This document shows, in pieces, positions 18,370 to 27,224 of a DNA stretch of 64,000 bases; position 1 is the stretch's first letter, and each line of letters opens with the position of its first letter. The notes under the pieces were generated by a model. That model did no database searches and had not been told where the DNA came from. It saw only the letters and a list, made by a program, of their open reading frames with translations. The position numbers and the translations under genes were made by a program. The stretch is from Gordonibacter sp. An230. Lineage in GTDB: Bacteria; Actinomycetota; Coriobacteriia; Coriobacteriales; Eggerthellaceae. The DNA lies in the NCBI RefSeq assembly GCF_002159915.1, contig NZ_NFJP01000005.1, positions 62,001 through 126,000 on the forward strand. The letters are read 5' to 3'.

Positions 18370-18434
18370 GACAATGAAATGGCTTCTTTTTATCGATCCG
18401 TGACAATGACAGGCGGGAGCCGCCTCCATACAAT
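18370..18434 (+). promoter_or_regulatory. Promoter and possible operators of the amidohydrolase cluster
   Basis: ATGACA (18406-18411), a 17-bp spacer and TACAAT (18429-18434) form a good promoter. Its spacer contains the dyad GGCGG-GAG-CCGCC (18412-18424). GACAATGA occurs twice (18370-18377 and 18402-18409), 32 bp apart or about three helical turns, as expected for an activator binding one DNA face. PucR is the obvious candidate. Confidence 0.55.
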
Positions 18435-18500
18435 GAGCGCATCGGGACAGAAGCGTTGGCCAACGGATCGTCCAGTCATCTCACAGCAGGAGGATGCCGT

Positions 18501-19604
18501 ATGAGAAAGATCGATGTCCGCAAGATCGAAATGTCCGGCCCCGACGACACGCGCGCCCTGAAATCGCTTATCGACGAGGGCGCCGTCGATCCGAGAACCA
18601 TCATCGCCGTGCTCGGCAAGACCGAAGGCAACGGCTGCGTGAACGATTTCACGCGCGGCTTGGCCACGCTGGCGTTCAAGCGCCTCATCGCCGCCGAAAC
18701 CGGTTGGCCGGAAGAGGAGGTGTCCCGGAAGGTGGCTTTTGTCATGTCCGGCGGAACCGAAGGAGTGCTGGCTCCCCATGCGCTCGTGTTCTGCAGCATC
18801 GAGGCCGAGGGCGAGCCGAGCGCTGAGAAGACGCTTGCCGCCAGTTCGGGCTTCACCCGCGACTTTTTGCCCGAGGAACAGGGCACCATGGCCGTGGTGG
18901 AGGAGTGCCGCCGCGTGACGCTCGAGCTTATGGAGAAGGCCGGCATCGCCGATCCGGCAGACGTCCACTTCGTGCAGATCAAATGCCCGCTGCTCACGTC
19001 CGAGCGCATCTTGGACGCGCAGGAGCGCGGGTGCGAGGTTGTGGTGCACGACACGTACGAGTCCATGGGCTACAACCGCGGCGCGTCGGCGCTGGGCGTG
19101 GCGCTTGCGCTCGGCGAGATCCCCGAGGGCTCCGTGAGCGACGAGGTCATCTGCTCCGATTGGTCGCTCTACTCCAAAGTGGCGTCCACTTCCGCCGGGG
19201 TCGAGCTTTTGAACTGCGAGATCATCCTCATGGGCAACTCGACCGCTTTCGACAGCGACTTCGCCATCGGCCACAGCGTCATGAGGGACGCCATCGACAT
19301 CGAGGCCGTCATCGAGGCCGTCGAGAACGCCGGCATGAAGGTGGACGGCCTTCCCACGGCCGAGCAGAAAGCCCTGATCGTCAATGCGCTGGCCAAGGCT
19401 GAAGCCGACTCGACCGGCTACGTGCGCGCCCGTCGCAACACCATGCACACCGATTCCGACATCAACCACACGCGCCATGCGCGCGCTGCCGTGGGCGGTG
19501 TGATCTCCGCCGCGGTGGGCGATCCGATGGTGTACGTGTCCGGCGGCGCGGAGCATCAAGGACCCGACGGGGGCGGCCCGGTCGCCGTCATCGTAAGGCG
19601 CTAG
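18501..19604 (+). CDS. Ring-opening amidohydrolase (barbiturase/cyanuric acid hydrolase family)
   Basis: 367 residues, the usual length of the AtzD/barbiturase family, whose members open cyclic imide rings (cyanuric acid or barbituric acid) with Ser-Lys dyads in a threefold-repeated fold. Family signatures seen: [14 protein letters not shown] (near 33-46), [13 protein letters not shown] (near 85-97), and the C-terminal [13 protein letters not shown] metal/active-site loop. Barbiturase and cyanuric acid hydrolase cannot be separated by eye. The following genes encode FdrA/DUF1116/DUF2877, which points to a carbamoyl-bearing product. ATG 18501 follows CAGGAGGATGCC; the upstream GTG/TTG starts have no ribosome binding site. 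Confidence 0.87.
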   Translation: MRKIDVRKIEMSGPDDTRALKSLIDEGAVDPRTIIAVLGKTEGNGCVNDFTRGLATLAFKRLIAAETGWPEEEVSRKVAFVMSGGTEGVLAPHALVFCSIEAEGEPSAEKTLAASSGFTRDFLPEEQGTMAVVEECRRVTLELMEKAGIADPADVHFVQIKCPLLTSERILDAQERGCEVVVHDTYESMGYNRGASALGVALALGEIPEGSVSDEVICSDWSLYSKVASTSAGVELLNCEIILMGNSTAFDSDFAIGHSVMRDAIDIEAVIEAVENAGMKVDGLPTAEQKALIVNALAKAEADSTGYVRARRNTMHTDSDINHTRHARAAVGGVISAAVGDPMVYVSGGAEHQGPDGGGPVAVIVRR

Positions 19605-19617
19605 GCGCCAGGTTCTT

Positions 19618-19640
19618 CGGGGCGGCGCAAAGCCGCCCCG
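19618..19640 (+). terminator. Intra-operon hairpin
   Basis: A perfect 9-bp stem (19618-19626 with 19632-19640) with a GCAAA loop lies between the amidohydrolase and permease genes. It has no U-tract, so partial termination or mRNA 3'-end protection is more likely than full stop. Confidence 0.5.
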
Positions 19641-19688
19641 ACCGCAGGCGCGTCGCGCCGTAATCCCATACTGTGAGAGGGTGAGAAA

Positions 19689-20945
19689 ATGGAGCTCGTT
19701 TTGAGTTTGATCCCCCTTGTCGTCATCATCGCGCTCTTGGTGCTGAAGAAGCACATGCTGTTCGCGGGGTTGGTGGGCGGCATCGTGGCCATGATCATCG
19801 GGGGCATCGCCGTTGGGGGCATGGGCGATGCCGTGACCGAGGGCTTGGGGACCATGTTCGGCAACGTCGCCCCCATCATGTACGCCGCCGCGGCGGCGAT
19901 GGCCGGCAAGGCGGGGTGCTTCAAGTCGCTCGTCGATCTGTGCGAGAAGCTGCTGAAGGGCAAGTTCGCCGTGCTGGCCGCCGTGTTGGTGATCGTGCAG
20001 GCGTGCGCCACGTACATGGCCGGCCTGTCGGCGGGCAACACGATGGTCATAGCCCCGCTCGTGTTCGCGGCCATCGGGGCGGTTCCCGAGGTGATCGCGG
20101 CTATGGCCATCGCGGGAGCTGTGTGCTTCATCACGTCGCCGGCCGGCGCCCAAGGCGTCGTGACGGCAGAGAACATCGGCATCGAGGTGACGGAGTTCGC
20201 CAACATCATGATGCCGTTCACCATCGTCTTGGTGCTGCTGGCCGCCGCCCTGGCCTTCTGGGGCGTGCATCGCCGCGGCTCGATGGTCGCGCAGGACGCC
20301 TCCTGCGAGAAGGCCGACGAGGAGCAGCTGTCCAACGGCAAGCTGTTCGTCCGCTCCATTCCCGTTATCGTGCTTCTGCTGATGGTGGTGCTGGGCGGCT
20401 GGATCAACGGCCTGGTGGGCTCGCACATCGTCGTTCCCGCCGTGACCGTGGCCGTGGTGTGCATCCTCATCGTCGTGTGCACGCCGCTCGACATCGAGGG
20501 CACCTGCGCCGCGCTCATCGACGGCTCGCAGTTCATCCTGACCACCATGTTCTCGGTCGGATTGTTCCTCGGGTTCATCAACCTCATGGAGCAGATCGGC
20601 ACGTTCTCCAACATCGCGTCGCTCACCGGGGGCGTGCCCACGTTCATCATGCTGCCCGTGGCCATGATCATCGGATTCTTGATCGCCATTCCGTCGGGCG
20701 CGTACTGCGCAGGCGTGCTCACGCTCATCCTGCCCACGATGTCGCTCATGGGCTTCTCGCCCGTGGCCATGGGACTGATCGCTTTGGCGACCGGCCTGGG
20801 CACGCAGATCAGCCCCGTTCAGATCAACGTGGTGGCGCTTTCCAACGGCTTCGACAAGAGCATCATGGACATCGTGAAGACCAACATGAAGTACATGATC
20901 GGCATGTTGGCGCTGCTGATCGCGGTGTCGTTCTTCTTCGCGTAG
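19689..20945 (+). CDS. Ion-transporter-superfamily permease (GntP/citrate-transporter-like)
   Basis: 418 residues with about 11-12 hydrophobic helices from residue 3 to the C-terminus and a short hydrophilic loop near 200-220. The layout and motifs (A-G-L-S-A-G-N-T-M-V-I-A-P-L in the first half, I-P-S-G-A-Y-C-A-G-V-L-T-L-I-L-P in the second) are those of IT-superfamily carboxylate/gluconate-type carriers with two inverted repeats. Substrate unknown; by position it could import the ring substrate or exchange/export an acidic product such as oxamate or malonamate. ATG 19689 follows AGAGGGTGAGAA. Confidence 0.8.
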   Translation: MELVLSLIPLVVIIALLVLKKHMLFAGLVGGIVAMIIGGIAVGGMGDAVTEGLGTMFGNVAPIMYAAAAAMAGKAGCFKSLVDLCEKLLKGKFAVLAAVLVIVQACATYMAGLSAGNTMVIAPLVFAAIGAVPEVIAAMAIAGAVCFITSPAGAQGVVTAENIGIEVTEFANIMMPFTIVLVLLAAALAFWGVHRRGSMVAQDASCEKADEEQLSNGKLFVRSIPVIVLLLMVVLGGWINGLVGSHIVVPAVTVAVVCILIVVCTPLDIEGTCAALIDGSQFILTTMFSVGLFLGFINLMEQIGTFSNIASLTGGVPTFIMLPVAMIIGFLIAIPSGAYCAGVLTLILPTMSLMGFSPVAMGLIALATGLGTQISPVQINVVALSNGFDKSIMDIVKTNMKYMIGMLALLIAVSFFFA

Positions 20946-20952
20946 GGGCGGC

Positions 20953-21873
20953 GTGGGCGACGTTATGGCGACGTTGCGTGCGGAGGCGTGCGACAGCCGC
21001 TTCGAGGCTGCGATCCGTGCTCGGATGACCCTTCGCGTGCTGCAGGTGTTCGACCATGCGGTGAACCTGGAGGGCGGCGGACAGCTGTGGACGGTGGTGG
21101 CGCGGCCGAGGTTCGCGGCGCCGTTCACAGCTTCCATCGCAACGCGGCGCTCGTTCGCGGATGCCCGCATCCGTCTCGGGAGCGTGGCGGGGTGGCGGGA
21201 AGGCCGGCTGGCGCTCTCCTCGGACGTGCGCATCGACTTTTCATCCTGCCGCACGGTGTCGACGGCGGGCGAGGAGATGGCGTGGGACGTCGCCGCCGTC
21301 CGTCGCGGGCTTGCGGCCCTCGACGAGGCGTTGGCGGCATCCGGCGAGGCGCGCGGCTGCCTCCTCGGGTATCGGCGGCGCTGGTTGGGCGAGACGCGCA
21401 CGCTCGACGCCGTGTCGGCGTTCGTTTGGCGGCGGGCTGACGACTTGATGCGGGCCGCGCTTGCCGGGGAGGGCGTCGAGGTTGCCGCGCGCGGGCTTGT
21501 GGGCGCCGGGCAGGGGCTCACACCCGCGGGCGACGACTTCATCGCAGGCGTGCTGTGCGTGCTGGGGGGCGTGGGCGGCTCCGACGCTCGGCGCGTGTGG
21601 CGGGCGGTTGCCGACGGCGTGGGCGCGCCCGGCGTGCTGGACGCCACGACGCGGGTGAGCCGCCATATGCTCGCCTGCGAGCTCGCTGGTCAGGCCGCCT
21701 CCACCCACCTGCGGTTTCGGCGGGCCCTGCTGCGCGACGCGCACGATGTGGGGCCGGCGCTGACCGAGCTGTTGTCGGTAGGGCACACCTCGGGGGCCGA
21801 TTTCGCCGCAGGCGCCGCTGACGTGCTGAGAAGGCTTGTACTGTTGACTGGCGTTTCGGGAAGGAGACGTTGA
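20953..21873 (+). CDS. DUF2877 protein, oxamate-carbamoyltransferase-type subunit (AllH/YlbF-like)
   Basis: 306 residues. It carries the DUF2877 hallmarks G-x-G-x-G-L-T-P-A-G-D-D-F-I-A-G (near 180-197) and V-G-H-T-S-G-A-D (near 275-282). In E. coli the DUF2877, DUF1116 and FdrA proteins together form oxamic transcarbamylase, the last step of anaerobic allantoin use that yields carbamoyl phosphate. All three are present here in a row. GTG 20953 is favoured because AGGGG lies just upstream; ATG 20965 is the alternative. Its TGA overlaps the ATG of fdrA by one base, indicating translational coupling. Confidence 0.82.
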   Translation: MGDVMATLRAEACDSRFEAAIRARMTLRVLQVFDHAVNLEGGGQLWTVVARPRFAAPFTASIATRRSFADARIRLGSVAGWREGRLALSSDVRIDFSSCRTVSTAGEEMAWDVAAVRRGLAALDEALAASGEARGCLLGYRRRWLGETRTLDAVSAFVWRRADDLMRAALAGEGVEVAARGLVGAGQGLTPAGDDFIAGVLCVLGGVGGSDARRVWRAVADGVGAPGVLDATTRVSRHMLACELAGQAASTHLRFRRALLRDAHDVGPALTELLSVGHTSGADFAAGAADVLRRLVLLTGVSGRRR

Positions 21874-23414
21874 TGCACCAGGTTACGGTGGTTCGAAGGA
21901 ATTCGTACTTCGATTCGGTGACGCTCATGTCCATCGGAAGCGAGATCAAGGGCCGCGAGGGGGTGGAGGAGGCCGTGGTGTCCATGGCCACCGAGCTGAA
22001 CAAGGAGATCCTTCTGAACGTGGGACTTGCGACCGAAGAGACGGACGCAGCCGGGCCCAACGACTTCGTCGTCGCCGTGCGCGCCGCATCGAAGGAGGCG
22101 TGCGATGCGGCGGTGGAAGCCGTGGACGAGCGCTTGACCCGCAAAGACAAGGGCGCCGGTGAGCGAGAGGTGGTGTGCCGGACGGTGCGCCAAGCTGCTG
22201 CGGAGGGCTTCGGGGACGTGGCCGTGCTGTCGGTGCCGGGCCGCTACGCCGCGCGCGAGGCAATGCTGGCGATGCGCCAGGGGTTGCACGTGATGATGTT
22301 CAGCGACAACGTGAGCATCGAGGACGAACGGCGTTTGAAGGAGTATGCGGCCGCGCACGGGCTGCTCATGATGGGCCCGGATTGCGGCACCGCGGCCATC
22401 AACGGTGTGGGGCTGTGCTTCGCCAACAAGGTGCGCCCCGGCCGCATCGGGCTGGTGGCGGCGTCCGGCACCGGGCTGCAGGAGGTCATGGTGCAGATCG
22501 ACCGCATGGGCGGCGGCGTGTCCCAGGCCATCGGCACGGGCGGGCGCGACCTGAAAGAGGCCGTCGGCGGCATCATGATGCTCGAGGGCGTCAAGGCGCT
22601 TGCGGCCGATGAGGGCACCGACGTCATCGTGCTGGTGTCGAAGCCTCCTGCGGAGTCGGTGAGCGCGAGGATCCTCGGCCTTTTGGAAATGCTGGGCAAG
22701 CCGGCGGTGGTGTGCTTTTTGGAGGGCGACGCGAGCATTGCGGTGCCGAGCCACGTTCATGTGCGCGACAACCTCTTCGATGCCGCTGTGGCCGCCGTGG
22801 CGCTTTCGCGCGGCGAAGAGGTGCCCGAGGCGGGCTCGACCGAGCTCGACGAGACGATGCGGGCCGCAGCCGCCGAGGCCCATGCCAAGCTGCGCGCCAG
22901 CCAGAGGAACCTGCGCGCGTTTTTCTGCGGAGGCACCCTGTGCGCCGAGGCCGTGTTCTTGCTGCGCAGCCGGCTGGACGCGCTGCGCAGCAACGTGTCG
23001 CATCGTCCGGGCGAGGAAATGGGCGGCTCGGAGGCGCGCGTGGGCAACGTGCTTCTGGATATGGGCGACGACGAGTTCACCAACGGCCGTCCTCATCCCA
23101 TGATCGAGCCGGCGCTTCGCAACGACATCATCGTGGAGCAGGGGTCCGACCCGACGGTGGGCGTGGTGCTGCTCGACTTCGAACTGGGCTTCGGCTCGCA
23201 CGACGATCCGGTCGGCCAGACGCTGCCCGCCATCCGCGCCGCCCGCGCGGCGGCCGCCGAAGGGGGCCGCGAGCTTGCGTTCGTGGGGTACGTGTGCGCG
23301 ACGGAGGGCGACAAGCAGGGGCTCGCTGCGCAGACCGCCCTTCTTGAGCAGGAGGGCGTCATCGTGGCGCGCAGCAATCGTGAGGCGGCCTTGCTGGCCG
23401 CGAGCATCCTGTAG
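21873..23414 (+). CDS. fdrA: FdrA-family acyl-CoA-synthetase-like protein (carbamoyltransferase subunit)
   Basis: 513 residues. It contains the CoA-ligase/succinyl-CoA synthetase alpha-like Rossmann part (GLVAASGTGLQEVMVQIDRMGGGVSQAIGTGGRDL, near 195-230) and the second ligase domain (GGSEARVGNVLLDMGDDEFTNGRPHPMIEP, near 385-415). FdrA is a subunit of the oxamate carbamoyltransferase complex with DUF1116 and DUF2877 proteins. The ATG at 21873 has AAGGAG six bases upstream; a TTG one codon earlier is less likely. Co-linear and overlapping with the DUF2877 gene and 18 nt from the DUF1116 gene. Confidence 0.88.
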   Translation: MHQVTVVRRNSYFDSVTLMSIGSEIKGREGVEEAVVSMATELNKEILLNVGLATEETDAAGPNDFVVAVRAASKEACDAAVEAVDERLTRKDKGAGEREVVCRTVRQAAAEGFGDVAVLSVPGRYAAREAMLAMRQGLHVMMFSDNVSIEDERRLKEYAAAHGLLMMGPDCGTAAINGVGLCFANKVRPGRIGLVAASGTGLQEVMVQIDRMGGGVSQAIGTGGRDLKEAVGGIMMLEGVKALAADEGTDVIVLVSKPPAESVSARILGLLEMLGKPAVVCFLEGDASIAVPSHVHVRDNLFDAAVAAVALSRGEEVPEAGSTELDETMRAAAAEAHAKLRASQRNLRAFFCGGTLCAEAVFLLRSRLDALRSNVSHRPGEEMGGSEARVGNVLLDMGDDEFTNGRPHPMIEPALRNDIIVEQGSDPTVGVVLLDFELGFGSHDDPVGQTLPAIRAARAAAAEGGRELAFVGYVCATEGDKQGLAAQTALLEQEGVIVARSNREAALLAASIL

Positions 23415-23432
23415 AGAGGGAGGGTGGATCGC

Positions 23433-24842
23433 ATGAGCATCAACGACCTGTTCGGCAAGGATCTCGGCTTCGTCAACATCGGCGCGCCGAATTTCATGGA
23501 GGACCTGGCGCTTCAGGGGCAGAGGGTCACGCAGCTGGCCTGGCAGCCGCCCACCATGGCCCCGGCGCTTCTGGAAGCGCTCGACGCGCTTGCGGACGAC
23601 GAGGAGGTGCGCGCGGCCAACGAGGAGGCGGCAAGCCGCATCATGGCGGCCCAGACGCGCCTGGTGGGCCTGGCGCCGGCGCGCGAGGTGGTTCCCGGCA
23701 TGACCGAGAACACCATCCTGCACGCGGGCCCGCCCATCTCCTGGGAGGACATGTGCGGCACCATGCAGGGCGCCGTTGTGGGCGCGCTTCTGTACGAAGG
23801 GCGCGCCGGCGACGAGCGCCAGGCGCGCGAGCTGGCCGCATCGGGAGAGATCGAGTTCGCGCCCTGTCACGAGCACGGCGCGGTGGGCCCCATGGCGGGC
23901 ATCGTGTCGCCATCCATGCCCGTGCACATCGTGGAGAATCAGATCCATGGCACCACGGCGTACTGCACGGTGAACGAGGGCCTGGGCAAGGTGCTGCGCT
24001 TCGGCGCGTTCGACGAGAGCGTGATCGAGCGCCTCAAATGGATCGAGCGGGAGTTCGCGCCGGCCATGGACAAAGCCGTGCGCGAGCTGGGCGGCATCGA
24101 CACCAAGGCCATCATCGCCCAGGCGGTCCAGATGGGCGACGAGTGCCACAACCGCAACAAGGCCGCCACGAGCCTGCTGTTCAAAGAGGTGGCGCCCGCA
24201 TTGCTCGAATGCGGCGTGCCGCTCGATGCGGCCAAGCGCGTCATGCGCTTCATGTCGGCCAACGAGCACTACTTCCTGAACCTGTCCATGCCCTCGTGCA
24301 AATGCGCGCTCGATGCGGTGTCGGGCATTCCGAACTCCACGGTGCTCACGGCCATGTCGCGCAACGGCGTGGAGTTCGGCATCCGCGTGAGCGGGCTGGG
24401 GGATCGGTGGTTCACCGGCCCGGCCAACCTGGTGGACGGGCTGCTGTTCCCCGGGTTCTCTCCCGAGGACGCCAATCCCGATCTGGGTGACAGCGCCATC
24501 ACGGAGACGATGGGCATCGGCGGCTTCGCCATGGGGGCGTCGCCGGCCATCGTGCAGTTCGTGGGCGGTTCGGTGGCCGATGCCATGCGCTATACCGAGA
24601 GCATGCGCGAGATCACCGTTGCCGAGAACGCGGGCTTCTCGCTGCCTCCGATGAACTTTCGCGGCACGGCCACGGGCATCGACATGGTGAAGGTGCTCGA
24701 GAGCGGTGTGCTGCCGGTTATCAACACGGGCATCGCGCACAAGGTGCCGGGCATCGGCCAGGTGGGCGCGGGCATCGTGAACCCGCCTATCGAGTGTTTC
24801 GAGCGGGCGCTCGAGGCGTTCGCGGACGCGCGCGCGAACTGA
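23433..24842 (+). CDS. DUF1116 protein, oxamate-carbamoyltransferase-type subunit (AllG/YlbE-like)
   Basis: 469 residues, spanning the DUF1116 domain. Conserved blocks are G-A-P-N-F-M-E-D-L near 17-25, PGMTENTILHAGPPISWEDMCGTMQGAV near 90-117, G-E-I-E-F-A-P-C-H-E-H-G-A-V-G-P-M-A-G near 140-158 (the His-rich segment is a candidate catalytic region), and Q-M-G-D-E-C-H-N-R-N near 230. ATG 23433 has AGGGAGGG eight bases upstream; the GTG at 23424 lies inside that sequence. It forms a contiguous unit with the DUF2877 and FdrA genes. Confidence 0.85.
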   Translation: MSINDLFGKDLGFVNIGAPNFMEDLALQGQRVTQLAWQPPTMAPALLEALDALADDEEVRAANEEAASRIMAAQTRLVGLAPAREVVPGMTENTILHAGPPISWEDMCGTMQGAVVGALLYEGRAGDERQARELAASGEIEFAPCHEHGAVGPMAGIVSPSMPVHIVENQIHGTTAYCTVNEGLGKVLRFGAFDESVIERLKWIEREFAPAMDKAVRELGGIDTKAIIAQAVQMGDECHNRNKAATSLLFKEVAPALLECGVPLDAAKRVMRFMSANEHYFLNLSMPSCKCALDAVSGIPNSTVLTAMSRNGVEFGIRVSGLGDRWFTGPANLVDGLLFPGFSPEDANPDLGDSAITETMGIGGFAMGASPAIVQFVGGSVADAMRYTESMREITVAENAGFSLPPMNFRGTATGIDMVKVLESGVLPVINTGIAHKVPGIGQVGAGIVNPPIECFERALEAFADARAN

Positions 24843-24895
24843 CGGCTGTGTTTGACGAGCGAGGACATGCGGAAGGGAGGGCGCGGAGGGCTCTG

Positions 24896-25528
24896 GTGGG
24901 GCTTGCCCGCGCCGCCCGCGTGGACGGGGCGCGGCCGGTTCGGCGCCTCGCGCTCGTGGCGGCGGGGTCGGCGGTGTCGGCATACGGCATAACGTTGGCC
25001 ATAGGGGCGGGGTTCGGCGGCGGGACGCTCGCCGTGCTGTGGCAGGGCGTCGCGCGCACGTTCGGCCTGACGCTGGGCCAGGCGTCGTTTGCGGTGGCGG
25101 CGCTCATGATCGCGTTCTCGCTGGCCTACGACAAACGTCAGATCGGCTTGGGAACGGTGCTGTACCAGGTGGTGTACGGCTTGCTCGTGGACGCGTTCTC
25201 GGGCGTTCACGGATACGTCGGGCATCCGTTCGCCGATGCGGCGCTCATGGCGGCGGGCATCGTGCTGTTCGCGGCGGGCACCGGGCTGTACGCATCCACC
25301 GACACCGGTCGAGGGTCCTACGAGGCCGTCACGTTCTCCCTGTCCGAGAAGAACGGCTGGCCCGTAGGGCGCGTGCGCGTGGTGTCGGATGCCGCGGTGG
25401 TGGCGCTCGGCGTTCTACTGGGAGGGGAGCTCGGTCTGTGCACGGTGTGCATGATGCTGGCGAGCGGTCCTGTCATCCAACGCTCGGCGAGGTTGGCGCG
25501 AAGATGGCTTTTGGGCTGCAGAGACTGA
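24896..25528 (+). CDS. YczE/YitT-like integral membrane protein
   Basis: 210 residues with five or six hydrophobic helices beginning near residue 18. The G-I-T-L-A-I-x-A-G-F-G segment and the overall layout match the YczE/YyaS membrane family, for which no transported substrate is established. I use GTG 24896 (GGAGGG five bases upstream); the open frame extends upstream to a GTG at 24794 inside the DUF1116 gene, but that part is Arg-rich and has no ribosome binding site. Position in the cluster suggests a transport or export role; this is an inference. Confidence 0.7.
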   Translation: MGLARAARVDGARPVRRLALVAAGSAVSAYGITLAIGAGFGGGTLAVLWQGVARTFGLTLGQASFAVAALMIAFSLAYDKRQIGLGTVLYQVVYGLLVDAFSGVHGYVGHPFADAALMAAGIVLFAAGTGLYASTDTGRGSYEAVTFSLSEKNGWPVGRVRVVSDAAVVALGVLLGGELGLCTVCMMLASGPVIQRSARLARRWLLGCRD

Positions 25529-25573
25529 CGCCGAAGCTCGCTTCGGCGCGTTCGAGAAGGAGGCGATTGCGAC

Positions 25574-26860
25574 ATGGTTGGTGCGAGAAAGCGGTTCACG
25601 ATAGGCGTGGACGACCGGGTGGCTCCTCCGCAGGCGGCGCTGCTCGGCGTTCAGCATTTTCTCTCCATGTTCGGCGGGACGGTGCTCGTGCCCTATCTCA
25701 CGGGCATGTCGGCGTCGTTGGCCATCATGTGCTCCGGCGTGGGGACTATCCTCTATCTACTGGTCACGCGCGGGAAGATTCCCAGCTATCTGGGGTCGTC
25801 GTTCGCCTACATCACGCCCATCGCCATCGTGGCGGCCAGCAGCGGCATCGGGGCGGCGTGCGGGGGCATCGTCGCGGCGGGCGTCGTGTACATGGGCGTG
25901 GCGGGGTTGGTCAAGCTCGTGGGAACGGGATGGATCGATCGATTTTTGCCCACAGTGGTGGTGGCGCCGGTGGTCATCGTCATCGGGCTCGGGCTGTCCT
26001 CCGACGCGGTGGAGATGTCGTTTTTCAACGGCGGGTACGACTCCGGCGGCGGATTCGTGGCCAGCGGTGCGGTGGTGGCGTTCATCTCGCTGGCGGTGAT
26101 CGTGGCCACGTCGTGCCTGCCGGGGATGTGGGCGGCCTTCCCCGTGCTCATCGGCATCGTGGTGGGTTATATCGCCGCCGTGTGCTTCGGGTTGGTGGAT
26201 TTCGCGCCGGTGATCGAGGCTCCGTGGGTGGGGCTTCCCAGCCTCGTCTTCCCCACGTTCGAACCGAGCGCTATGGTGCTCATAGCGCCTGTGGCGTTGG
26301 TGGCCATCGTGGAGCATATCGGACATCTTTTGGTGGTGGGACAGGTGGTGGGAAAGAACTACAACGGCATGCTGTCCCGGTCGCTTTTGGGCGACGGCCT
26401 GGCCACCACGGTGGCGGGCCTTGTGGGCGGGGCTCCGGCCACCACGTACGCGCAGAACATCGGCGTGATGAGCGTGACGCGCGTGTACTCGACGCAGGTG
26501 TTTTGGTACGCGGGCGCGTTCGCGTTCATCGTAGGCGGCTTCTGCCCCAAACTGGAGGCGCTGGTCAACTCCGTTCCCTCGTGCGTTATGGGAGGCGTGT
26601 CCTTGGCGCTGTTCGGCCTGATAGCCACGAACGGCATGAGCATGCTCACACCCGACAAGGTGGACTTCTCGGACTCGCGCGACCTGATGATCGTGGCGTC
26701 GGTGCTGGTGCTGGGGATCGGCATGGAGTGCGCGGGCATCGTCATACCGCTGGGCGACTACTCCATTCCCGGCATGGCGGCCTGCGCCATCCTGGGCGTC
26801 GTTTTGAACCTCGCCTTGCCGCGCTCCCAAGGCGATGGGCCGACGGAGGCTGCCGAATAG
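25574..26860 (+). CDS. NCS2-family xanthine/uracil-type permease
   Basis: 428 residues with about 14 membrane segments. The NCS2 landmarks are present: Q-H-F-L-S-M-F-G-G-T-V-L-V-P near the N-terminus, G-x-x-P-S-Y-L-G-S-S-F-A-Y-I helix, the E-H-I-G-H-L motif on TM8, and A-P-A-T-T-Y-A-Q-N-I-G in TM10. Members are proton- or sodium-coupled importers of purines, pyrimidines and related rings, which fits uptake of a substrate for the ring-opening amidohydrolase. ATG 25574 follows AAGGAGGCGATTGCGAC. It appears to close the cluster. Confidence 0.9.
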   Translation: MVGARKRFTIGVDDRVAPPQAALLGVQHFLSMFGGTVLVPYLTGMSASLAIMCSGVGTILYLLVTRGKIPSYLGSSFAYITPIAIVAASSGIGAACGGIVAAGVVYMGVAGLVKLVGTGWIDRFLPTVVVAPVVIVIGLGLSSDAVEMSFFNGGYDSGGGFVASGAVVAFISLAVIVATSCLPGMWAAFPVLIGIVVGYIAAVCFGLVDFAPVIEAPWVGLPSLVFPTFEPSAMVLIAPVALVAIVEHIGHLLVVGQVVGKNYNGMLSRSLLGDGLATTVAGLVGGAPATTYAQNIGVMSVTRVYSTQVFWYAGAFAFIVGGFCPKLEALVNSVPSCVMGGVSLALFGLIATNGMSMLTPDKVDFSDSRDLMIVASVLVLGIGMECAGIVIPLGDYSIPGMAACAILGVVLNLALPRSQGDGPTEAAE

Positions 26861-27224
26861 GCGCGCGAGTCGTGCTCCGGCCTCTCGCGGACCTGGCGGA
26901 CCGTGCGCGAAGGGCACGTCGCGGGGCGGGCCGTGCGGCTTTGCCGCTTTGCCGCGTGGAACGGGTTTTGCGCGCATGCGACGAAGGCGCCTGCGTTCGT
27001 GCCCGACTCCCCCGGATTCGGATGCGGGGCCTGACTGCGAGGGCGGGCGGTCGTCTGAGTCCGCGGGCGGGAGTGCGAGGATGCGAAAGCCGTGGGCGGA
27101 CTCTCTTTCACAGGATGGCACAGCGCTTTCATCCTGACAGCGGTATAATGCTCGCCAGCATATACGTGAAAGCGGCTCGGAGGCCGCGGCGAAGACGCAT
27201 CGCATGCTGCGGGAAGGGAAGGCC
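26861..27224. promoter_or_regulatory. Intergenic region with moeA -10 element
   Basis: About 280 bp of GC-rich sequence with nothing recognised, then a consensus TATAAT at 27144-27149, 76 bp before moeA. No good -35 hexamer is visible at 16-18 bp. Confidence 0.5.

Noticed and set aside
18390-21647. 1085-codon minus-strand frame opposite the amidohydrolase cluster
   Set aside because: Antisense shadow; the plus-strand genes have ribosome binding sites and family motifs throughout.
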